64,000 bases of DNA from Periplaneta americana (Eukaryota > Arthropoda > Insecta > Blattodea > Blattidae): positions 104,099,830-104,163,829 of the forward strand of contig NC_091131.1 of the NCBI RefSeq assembly GCF_040183065.1, written 5' to 3'. The notes beneath the pieces are model-generated. The model worked only from the letters and a program-made list of their open reading frames with translations, was not told the DNA's origin and searched no databases. Both the position numbers and the translations under genes were made by a program. Positions within the stretch are counted from its first letter, which is position 1. Each line of letters opens with the position of its first letter. This document shows positions 53,866-62,940 of this stretch, piece by piece.

Positions 53866-55118
53866 TAATATGTTGGAAGAAGAGCAGTTTGGCTTCAGAA
53901 AGGGAAAAAGTACGAGAGATGCAATTGGACTGCTACGAAAAATCGGCGAAAGATACCTAGAGAAGAATAACGAAGTGTATATAGTGTTTGTGGACTTAGA
54001 AAAGGCGTTTGACAGAGTATATTGGAATAAACTGACGGGGATCCTAAATAAAATTGGCGTGGATTGAAAAGACAGACGACTGTTCAGTAAACTTTATATG
54101 AAACAACGAGTGAAAGTCAGGATAGAAGAAATGTCAGAAGAAAGTGAAATAGGGAGAGGAGTACAACAAGGATGCCCTTTATCATCTACCCTGTTCAACA
54201 TCTATTTGGAGAATTTAGTGAAAAACTGTTTTCAAACATGGGAGAAGTGATAGTAGGAGGAAAAAGAATACAGTGTATAAGATTTGCTGATGACATGGCG
54301 TTGTTAGTAGAAGAGGAAATGATACTAGGAAGGGATATGCTACTGGACCTAAATGACAGCTGTGAGTAGTATGGAATGAAGATAAATGCCAACATGAAGA
54401 TCATGGTCATAGGAAGAAAAGTAAAGAAGGTAAACTTGCGAATTCTAAATGAGGCAGTAGAGCAAGTGAACAGCTTCAAATATTTGGGGTGTACTATAAG
54501 CAGTAACATGGACTGCAGTCAGGAAGTCAAAAGGAGGATAGCAATGGCATAGGAAGCTTTTAATAGAAAAAAGAGCATCTTCTGCGGATCTCTGGAGAAA
54601 GAACTAAGAAAGAGACTAGTAAAGTGCTTTGTGTGGAGTGTGGCATTGTATGGGGCAGAAAAATGGACATTACGACGAAGCGAAGAGAAACTAATAGAAG
54701 CATTTGAAATTTGGATATGGGTAAGAATGTAGCGTGTAAAGTGGACAGACAGAATAAGAAATGAAATTGTGTTGGAAAGAGTGGGTGAAGAAAGAATGAT
54801 GCTGAAACTGACCAGAAAGAGAAAAAGGAATTGATTGGTTCACTGGCTGAGAAAAGACTGCCTACTGAAAGATGCACTGGAAGGAATGGTGAACGGGAGA
54901 AGAGTTCGGGGCACTAGAAGATATCAGATGATAGACGAAATTAAGATAAGTGGATCATATGGGGAGACAAAGAGGAAGGCAAAAAATAGGAAAGACTGGA
55001 GAATGCTGAGTTTGCAGTGAGAGATCTGCCCTTGGGCAAAACACTATGAATGAATGAATGAATGAATGAATGAATGAATGAATGAATGAATGAATGAATG
55101 AATGAATGAATGAATGTA
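53866..55118 (+). mobile_element. RTE-B LINE, most complete copy, (AATG)n tail
   Basis: Starts within the RT domain (5'-truncated) and ends ATCTGCCCTTGGGCAAAACA, then CTATG and about 18 AATG units (55047-55118). The hairpin CTGCC-CTTG-GGCAA is at 55026-55039. Confidence 0.9.
53870..55020 (+). pseudogene. RTE-B reverse transcriptase with several stops
   Basis: In order: EEQFGFRKGKSTRDAIGLLR, VFVDLEKAFDRVYWNKL (RT A motif with catalytic Asp), a nonsense codon where the family has Trp (54064), RGVQQGCPLSSTLFNIYLEN (B motif), IRFADDMALL (catalytic ADD, 54280 region), MKINANMKIMVIGRK, FKYLGCTISSNMD, CFVWSVALYGAEKWTLRRSE, WTDRIRNEIVLERVGEERMM and the C-terminus GSYGETKRKAKNRKDWRMLS. At least four stops or frameshifts occur. 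The layout is that of RTE/BovB proteins without the N-terminal endonuclease. Confidence 0.9.
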
Positions 55119-55129
55119 GTTAATCGGTG

Positions 55130-55275
55130 ATGTATGCATTGTAGGGGGAAAGAAACTGGCCACCTTACCCCACTATCTCCTGATCTAATTGCCTCATAAT
55201 TGGTGCCGTGTTGGTATCACTTGTGAGGTTCAGATCTGTCTTCGGACAGTTGACTAAAGAGCAACAACAGCAACA
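55130..55275 (+). mobile_element. Retroposon 3' end with UUCG hairpin and CAA tail
   Basis: Uninterrupted relative of 41578-42275. Hairpin CTGTC-TTCG-GACAG at 55236-55249, then TTGACTAAAGAGCAACAACAGCAAC. Confidence 0.75.
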
Positions 55276-55364
55276 GTATTCATTAAAACATGACAAAAAT
55301 GTATAATAAACATAGGTTCTAAAATTAATATCTTCCGAGATCTCACTACTTGTCCATTAACTCC

Positions 55365-55510
55365 TAGGAGATGTTCAATGTGATTTCCATTCATTGTAAC
55401 GCATCCTTCTACCATACGTCTTAGAGAATCGAACCTTGCTACGCATTTTTGTTCACTGCATTTCCGATATAATACCGTATACTCAATAAGAAATAAGAAA
55501 AAGCTCACAT
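55365..55510 (-). pseudogene. Mariner transposase C-terminal fragment
   Basis: The minus strand reads ARFDSLRRMVEGCVTMNGNH, then IEHLL. The LRRR...C....G.H.EHLL end is typical of DUF4817-type mariner transposases. It lies in the 53684-56119 element in the orientation expected if the left end is its 3' side. Confidence 0.6.
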
Positions 55511-56411
55511 TAGAACAGCCTTGGGCATAAAAGGGAAGGAAAAAGGAAAGGAGTTACTCCCGTCCATGTCCTTTTCGCTTCAGCAATTTAGAAACGAACA
55601 CATAGTAAAGCACTGTGCATCAGTAGTGGATTTTAGACGACCAGCGATAGCAGAAAGCTATGATGCATGCCTCACACAGTCCGTCACTCAGCAATGCTTG
55701 CCTTCTGATCTACTCGTATCGGTCCGATACATAACTGTCTCTGTCAGGGAATGTGTAATGGAGAGTTAAGGGGTAGTCTGCATACCTCAATTGAGTTTTT
55801 AACGCCCAGGCCTGCATTAGAAGATATGCTGGTGTAATAGTACCAATATAAAAGGCATTATTTCATACAAAATTTAATTTTAGAGACCATTTTTGTTACT
55901 CTTTCTTCTTCTTTTGATGTATAGCCTACTCCTATTACAAAATCAAATGTTTTGTTTAAATGTAAATCACATTTATCTTCTGCTATTATGCTGATGAACA
56001 AATACTCATATTTCTGAAAATGTTAATTTTAGAACTCATGTCTATTATATTTTTTCTCGTTTTGATGAATAGGCCTACTAGCATCTCTCAAACTATTCAA
56101 TGTTCTTTTTAAGATCCTGTATATATATACAAATATTTATAATGGAGTTACTGTTTCATCTGAATTGGTTTGTTGAAGGGACGACAGTGTGGGTCTACTC
56201 TATGATAAGAAAAATAACAAATACAATTCATGCAACAAATTAAATGTCATATCAATATAAGGCTGAGATCCGTAGCTAAGCAAGTGACGTCAGTATAGTT
56301 TGAGGTAATTCATTGCCTTTGCTAAGCAAGCCACATCAGATGTTGAGATTTCCGTAACATTTTGTCCATTTGGTACTCCATTATAAACGTGTCACGCTAA
56401 AACCTAACCAG
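55511..56411. other. No further gene recognised
   Basis: Right part of the mariner element (to 56119) and spacer. A frame at 55521-55769 is not recognised. Confidence 0.45.
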
Positions 56412-57143
56412 TAGAGATGAACAACGATCGAGAAAGCAAGACTAACAGCGCCCGCAAAGCCGAAAACCCGCACGACAATGTTGTATACGTCGCGTCGTTG
56501 ACGTAAAGACTGCTTGTGAGTGTTTAGAGACGCCGAGATTGATTACTCCCGAAGTCCCGAACGTCAAGCAGCCTTGAATCACCACAGTTGTTTATACCTG
56601 ACTGAACTTTTATCTACTTTGGCAACCGTTATATATGTATAAACAATCAAGTAGCCTATTTGAAACATCATCTCTACCTTTCAGTGTATATTAATCCGTT
56701 CCCCAGTCTTTATTTAATTACTAGGCCCTTATTAAAGGACTAGGAATTTTCTTTTCATATGTTTGAGATCAAGTGTGCAATCTCAAGTAAAAAAAAAAAT
56801 ATATTAATGTTATGTTTCGTTTCTTAGAAATTCAAATTTATTTCAGAGTTGTTTTTTTTTTCTATTTATATAACTATAGGTAATATAATATAACAGAACC
56901 AAAACATTTTGATAACTAAGGTGCTGTTCTGTTTTGCCTTTTTATCTCATTTAAACATTTATAATTTTATTTATTTCAATGATATATGTTATTCAAAGTT
57001 ATGAAATCTTTCCACGCCGACCAAATACTATTTCGAGAATGATGAGCGAGACTCGAAGCACACGAAAATGACGAGATGAGATTCGAAAGACAAATACAAC
57101 GAACACAGCGAGCGAGAGCGGCAGTTAGTTTTGCTCATCTCTG
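56412..57143. mobile_element. hAT element, 8-bp duplication CTAACCAG
   Basis: Starts TAGAGATGAACAACG; the reverse complement of the right end is CAGAGATGAGCAAAAC. CTAACCAG flanks both sides exactly (56404-56411, 57144-57151). At 732 bp with no transposase it is non-autonomous. Confidence 0.92.
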
Positions 57144-57151
57144 CTAACCAG

Positions 57152-57490
57152 GTACGCCTAACACTTGTCTACAAAATCAAACTTTATTTAATCATCGGAG
57201 ATGAAAACATAGCTACTTTTTACACCACTTCAGTACACTGATCTTGAAAATGTTCTTAATTTTTCTGTGTCAGGTATATTTTTTGGTACAGTGTATAACA
57301 AAAGTTGGAAAATTTAGTGAATTGCTTGGACTGGAAATTTCTTGTAATACATGAAAGAAGATTTTTATCAGCCTAATGATAAATAATGGCATAATGAGAG
57401 TAAATCACAATATGCCACACATTCACATGTAAGAAATGAGATAATTTTGCCTTTCTGGAGTTTTCCTGGCTTGGAGCTTCTCGGTACAGC
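57152..57490. other. No gene recognised
   Basis: Probably the 3' flank of the minus-strand gene that follows. Confidence 0.45.
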
Positions 57491-57492
57491 AT

Positions 57493-58394
57493 TCAATAAA
57501 AGTCTGCCATCATGAAGTCATTCCAAAATCCATGATATCTTTGCTCCATTGTCTTGATATCTTGGTGAAACCTTTTACCTTGCTCATCACTGATTTCACC
57601 TACATTTTTTGTGAAAAAATCATAGTGGTAATTTTGGAAATGCAGTTTTAGTGACATGCGACATCCCATTGCTTTGTAACAGCTCAAAAGTTTTTTTTTT
57701 CACGCCTTCTTTGTAATCAGAAGATTTATTTTTGCCCAAGAAATTTTTACAAAACCAAACAAAACTTTCCCAACCAGTCTTCTCTTCATCATTTAGAGTT
57801 TCTATAAATGCATTGTCTTTCAGGATCTCTTGTATTTAATTTTGCTGATGAAATTTAGGGAAATTTTTCACACAAATACTTGAATTCCCTAGAATTTTTC
57901 TTCTCCTTAGCTTTAACAATGCCTTTAATTAAGCCCAATTTAATATGAAGGGGAGGGAGAAATATATTCTCCGGATTCACTAAAGGCACGTTCTGAACAC
58001 TGTATCTTCCTGGTTCATACACGTTCCTCAGTTCCCAATCTCGCTTCCCAAAATGTGCATCTGTAGCATGGCTGTCCCACAGGCATAGGAAGCAGCAGAA
58101 CTTCGTGAAGCCTCCTTGCATTCCTATGAGGATCCCGATGATTTTCAAATATCCACAAATACTCCACTCGTGAATATTGCAATGTATGGCGTCCAAGAGT
58201 ACTTTCATGTTGTCACAAGTCTCTTTCAAGTGGACAGAGTGGCCTATCGGAAGAGACGGTTTCGTACTTCCATTATGCAGCAGAACTGCTTTCAAACTTC
58301 GCGCTGAGGAATCAATGAAAAGTCTCCAGTCAATGACAGAATGGTTCTGTTTCAGCTTCTTGAAGAGGCCGTTAACGTCATTGCAAAATACCAT
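57493..58394 (-). pseudogene. Transposon-type protein of unnamed family
   Basis: An open frame of 179 codons (58394-57855) starts MVFCNDVNGLFKKLKQNHSV. It contains DWRLFIDSSARSLKAVLLHN, HSVHLKETCDNMKVLLDAI, GYLKIIGILIGMQGGFTKFC, CFLCLWDSHATDAHFGKRDW and PENIFLPPLHIKLGLIKGIV. After frame breaks, 57687-57493 hol­ds MGCRMSLKLHFQNYHYDFFT, EISDEQGKRFHQDIKTMEQR and WNDFMMADF. I recall multicopy proteins of this type, annotated only as uncharacterized, from hydra, aphids and cockroaches. Cys pairs (CCFLC) and conserved D, E and H residues suggest a nuclease-like or transposase fold, which is inference. A frameshift lies in an A-run near 57690. No ends or target duplication were found. Confidence 0.6.
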
Positions 58395-58810
58395 TGGCCC
58401 ATCAACTGTAAAAAACTTTAGCGACCTACCGCCGACAACTTGGGGGAGGAGTCAATGACAATCACCAGGAAAGTGCTGTAGACAATTATTATGAGAATTT
58501 TAAACTTTGAAAAATGAAAGCCATTAGGCCTTTATCCTCATTTTTAATTTTTTCTTCTGAAAATTATATATAAAATATGAGTTATCTCCAAAACTATACC
58601 TCATACAGGAAAACTAATTACATATTTGAAATCAGCATATTGATTTTAGTAAAGTCCACCTATTTTTATTTCTGATTATTTTTGCTTGTAGATCAGTGTA
58701 ATCAGCTCAAGTAGGAATCGAAGCACACCCAAGAGCAGTTCGGGATCGACAAACAAACACTAAATAAAAGTAAAGATTGTTCTTAGACAATTTTGACAAT
58801 TTAAATGTAT
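58395..58810. other. No gene recognised
   Basis: Includes a short in-frame upstream extension of the preceding protein (about 58395-58440). The rest is unassigned. Confidence 0.45.
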
Positions 58811-58818
58811 GTACACGA

Positions 58819-59012
58819 CAGGGTTGCCAGATGTTAGATCTACCAAGGAGAGACATCCCTTTTTCATCAGACACAGTACTTATATTTTGTCTTAAAGGAT
58901 GAGTGATATGAATATGGGCAGAGTTGACATTTTCATGATTGTACAAAAAAAAAATACAAAATTATCCTTTACATGCAACTGAAACTAATATTAATCTCAA
59001 TATTTCAATTTA

Positions 59013-59067
<55 letters not shown>

Positions 59068-59798
59068 GTACAGGTTTGCAAGTACAAAACAATATTAATT
59101 ATCTGGCTGTAAGGTACATCACGTTTCTCTGTCACCTTTCTGAAGGACTTGTGACAATAATATGCTATGCCAAATTATTAACTTTAATGACTTAATAGTA
59201 ATTCTGCCTCATAGATTTCAACAGCTGTTTAATATTAACAGTAAAGCATAAATTCCGAAAGATGGCATCCTATGTGACAAAATATTTAAATTTCAATGTT
59301 TATTAATTGATTATAATGACATTAAATTTATTGATACCTAAATTCATATTTATATTATGACAGCGTATTAAGGCTAAAAACCCATCGTTTAACATATAAG
59401 TTAGTGCACATTTTCGGAGCGTATATACATATTTATCACTGGACTTTAGCATTTTTCACAAGTTTTTTTCGATTCTCTGTGCTATGCATTTCTCATAAAC
59501 GTCTCTTTTCAAATGTTTAGAAATATCATTCACCACCGAATTCGCTGTCACAAACCTTGCATTTGCCAAAATATTCGTTCTTTCCAATGTGCAAACCTAC
59601 ATTGTTAAGAAAATTAATTTAATTTTAAGGTAATTATTTAGGTCTAGAAGAAAATAGTTAACTAGGTAACGATAAAATTATACAAGTGATGTTAATTTTC
59701 TAAAGGAGGGACTTTCTGCCTCGAATCGAAGCGGGACTCGGGATTTTTATACGAAAATCGGGACATGTCCCGCCAAATCGGGACATCTGGCAACCCTG
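58819..59798. mobile_element. hAT element, 8-bp duplication GTACACGA
   Basis: 16-bp perfect ends CAGGGTTGCCAGATGT on both sides (reverse complement at the right). Exact duplications GTACACGA at 58811-58818 and 59799-59806. Contains an (AT)n tract at 59017-59061. No transposase recognised. Confidence 0.95.
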
Positions 59799-59810
59799 GT
59801 ACACGATCAC

Positions 59811-60060
59811 CTGTGTTGTGTACGGGTCAGCATGTTGGTCTCTTTTCAGAGGGCCCGGATTCGATTCCCGGTCAGGTTGAATATCCTGGTTAAGGTTTTT
59901 TTAGGGTTTTTCCTCAACCGTAAGGCAAATGCCAGTAAATTCGGGCATAACATTCCTGAATATCACCGGTCTCATTCATCACCGAAATCATATTCATAAC
60001 AAACAGTCGCCATCTAGTTCACAACAATAAAACCAGTCTCAACAATAGTACACAGGCCTT
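59811..60060 (+). mobile_element. tRNA-headed SINE
   Basis: GTACGGGTCAGCATGTTGGT (A-box region), then GGATTCGATTCCCGGTC (B box, about 59857-59873). The body has GGGTTTTTCCTCAACC, TAAGGCAAATGCCAG and CACCGGTCTCATTCATCACC. Confidence 0.75.
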
Positions 60061-61461
60061 CGGATTTCACCCAAAAATTAACTCGCGATATGACCAAAGA
60101 TTAAAGCAAGTATAAATAACAGAGAGAAGAAAAAAGTGTGAGTACAATGCATTTTACTTGTACATACGGTACTTTCGCATGGAAATAAAAAAATAATGTT
60201 AAAAGTTTTGTGTAACTTTATATTTTACATTATAGAGAAAGCCGACACATCCGTTACTAAGTCCCTGTTTGCAGGAAATTTAGTCATCGGCATTTATATA
60301 TTTTAGAATGTCTCACTTATATTGTTGCCTACGCTTTGTGCATCTTCCAGTGTATCGCTCATAAACGTATTCATAAACCATCCAAAAATATACCGTAACA
60401 GACAATAGCTATTATAATACAGTTAAAACAATAATCTTTGATGTTAGCGCTAAACCGAACCTTCTCCCTTGCTTCCGGCTTAAACCGAAAGTTTGGGATG
60501 TTAGGAACCGCTATACCAACTTAAGATCGTCAAGATTCCATTCACGTTTCGTAGAGGCTTTGCTACGACAGTATCGCCACGGCACGCCTTTCTGTGGAAC
60601 TATAATCCTTACCCGCACCAACATACTCAATTGTTTCAATTATTCATAGCTTCTTCTCGAACACAATAGCTCCTTCAATTGAACACAGACGAAGTAGAGA
60701 TGGAAGAGATTTTTCTTCTCGTGTTTTGTTGTTGGAGCTACAGTTCTTGTCGACACTCGCATCTCGGTTCTCGCTCGGTCTTTCTCGCTTATTATAAACT
60801 TGCCGCCGTGCGCCGTATTACCTTTATTAACACTTCAAGCGTAAGTGGATGGGAAGTGCTTAGACAAATACCCAATGAAACTGACGATGCAATCCAATAA
60901 GCTCTGAATATTTAATACAGAGAATAATTTATAAATGGTGTGAAACTAGTACCTGCGATTCCTAATCGATGAGGCACGAGTTCGCTTCCAGTTCATGATT
61001 TATTTACTCACAAGAAGGGTGAACTTTTGCTTGCTCGTGCTTTTTCTCAGGCCAGTATTGTTTTTTTGTTTTTCCAGTTAGTAGAGACACGATTTTACGG
61101 AGAACCACGAAGACGCAAAATATGTGCTGAGTAAATGTTTAAATTAGGTATTTAAATGGTTCCTGACCTCAGTAGAACATAATTATTCAGAATCACCAAC
61201 AATAAAATTATTACTAAATAATTCCTTCTAATATGGCAGATATGTGCAATGGATTTAAGCTCCATATATAAAGTAATTAGTTAAATTTTTATTAGAAAAT
61301 TTAAAATTACAACACGAAGCTTATTTAAATTTACAAGACAGAGCATCACTTATTATAGAATAAAATTAATTTATTTTCATGGCCATATTCTTATACCGTA
61401 ATAACTATTGTAATTTTATTAGTGGTATCATTTATATAGGCCTAATAATGATAGTTAACAA
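60061..61461. other. No gene recognised
   Basis: Unassigned. A 73-codon frame at 60679-60900 has no recognised homology. One TAGGCCTA at 61437. Confidence 0.45.
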
Positions 61462-62339
61462 TTGGCGAAAGATACCTAGAGAAGAATAAAGAAATGTATA
61501 GTGTGTAGTATTTGTGGACCTAAAGAAGGCGTTTGACAGAGTGGATTCTATTTATTTTATTTATTTAGCTAGCAAAGTGAGTATAAATTAAGTTTATAAA
61601 ACAAAAATGTTTTTAGCCACTACCGTAAAAGCCAGGCTCGTGTACGGCGTAGTCTTAGCCAATATTGTAACATAAAATTTACAAAGACAGTTTACTAAAT
61701 ACAGTACTTAACTTAATTCAAATAGATAAATAACACACAAGAGCAAAAAAAGAGAGAAAAAAAGAGAAAAAAACGCATCGAATATATATATTGATAATCA
61801 GACAGAAGCTAGTGACATTCAATAAAAACATGAATATATCCTCGACAGAAATAAAAAAGGTAAAAAATACACACATTTGTTAATATTATATATCATGAAT
61901 AATTTTATAAATTTCTTTTTTAAAGCTTAAATTTTAAAACATTTCAAATTTGGAAAATGGTTTGTAGGCTAATTTTATTATAAAGTCTTGGACCGAAACT
62001 AGCACGATGTTTAAGTGCTGCACTTGTATGACATTTAGGCTAGGGCTCCCACTAGCTGTGTTTGACGGCAACTGTGAGCTGCATTCTACTGCCTAGATTT
62101 GTACTGCAAGAAGGTGGCTCTACTTAATGTAAATTTTCTGCGTGCGAAAGCCGTAGTCTACTGCACCGCTCTGCTCTGGCCCAGCTCCACTCCTGTTGTT
62201 CAGCTTAAAACAGCGTTGTGATGTTCTTTGTGTACTACAAGATCAAGCAAAAATTGCAGTGAAAATGAGCACACTATTTATCAAGGTGATTGTATGTTTG
62301 CTATTGGTTCGCCGTCGTTGAAGATTGCATCAAAGAAAA

Positions 62340-62460
62340 TGATGGATACATCCAATATTAAGTAACAGAAAACATGAAGGCATGTTTGCTGCAATGCATA
62401 ACAAACTTAGGGAATATCCAGCTAAATTTTTTTAGTTCTACCGGATGTCGGAATTTTGAT
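62340..62460 (+). pseudogene. Harbinger transposase N-terminal remnant
   Basis: The frame reads WIHPILSNRKHEGMFAAMHN, then KLREYPAKFF, a stop, and FYRMSEF. W(I/V)HP and the FxxYFRMS block mark the N-terminus of Harbinger transposases. The stop replaces a residue in the middle of the conserved block. Everything downstream is missing. Confidence 0.75.
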
Positions 62461-62474
62461 CTAAGAATATGAAG

Positions 62475-62940
62475 TAATTGTTCTGTATGGTTGTGAATCT
62501 TGGACTCTCACTTTGAGAGAAGATCGGAGATTAAGGGTGTCTGAGAATAAGGTTCTTAGGAAAATGTTTGGGGCTAAGAGGGATGAAATTACAGGAGAAT
62601 GGAGAAAGTTACACAACGCAGAACTGCACGCATTGTATTCTTCACCTGACATAATTAGAAACATTAAATCCAGAGGGTTGAGATGGGCAGGGCATGTAGC
62701 ACAAATGGGCGAATCCAGAAATACATATAGAGCGTTAGTTGGGAGACCGGAAAGAAAAAGACCTTTGTGGAGGCAGAGACGTAGATGGGAGGATGATATT
62801 AAAATGAATTTGAGGGAAGTGGGATATGATGATAGAGACTGGATTATTCTTGCACAGGATAGGGACCGATGGCAGGCTTACGTAGGGCGGCAATGAACCT
62901 CCGGATTCATTAAAAGCCATTTGTAAGTAAGTAAGTAAGC
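62475..62940 (+). mobile_element. RTE-A LINE 3' fragment with (GTAA)n tail
   Basis: Starts at TTGTTCTGTATGGTTGTGAA and ends AAAAGCCATTTGTAAGTAAG with about four GTAA units. It is the clearest view of the RTE-A terminus. Hairpin 62895-62908 with one mismatch. Confidence 0.92.
62477..62896 (+). pseudogene. RTE-A reverse transcriptase C-terminus
   Basis: An intact 127-codon frame from MREDRRLRVSENKVLRKMFG through [40 protein letters not shown] and RRRWEDDIKMNLREVGYDDR, ending VGRQ* after a one-base loss near 62885. Without the shift it would read AAMNLRIH, close to the consensus end. Confidence 0.85.

Larger units (their letters stand above)
53684..56119 (-). mobile_element. Mariner-like element carrying nested retroposons
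   Basis: Left end CAGAGTGTTTAAAAAGAACA; the reverse complement of the right end is CAGGATCTTAAAAAGAACAT, then TGAATA on both. TA on both sides (53682-53683, 56120-56121). It contains an RTE-B LINE, a CAA-tail retroposon end, and a transposase C-terminal fragment on the minus strand. Confidence 0.75.
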
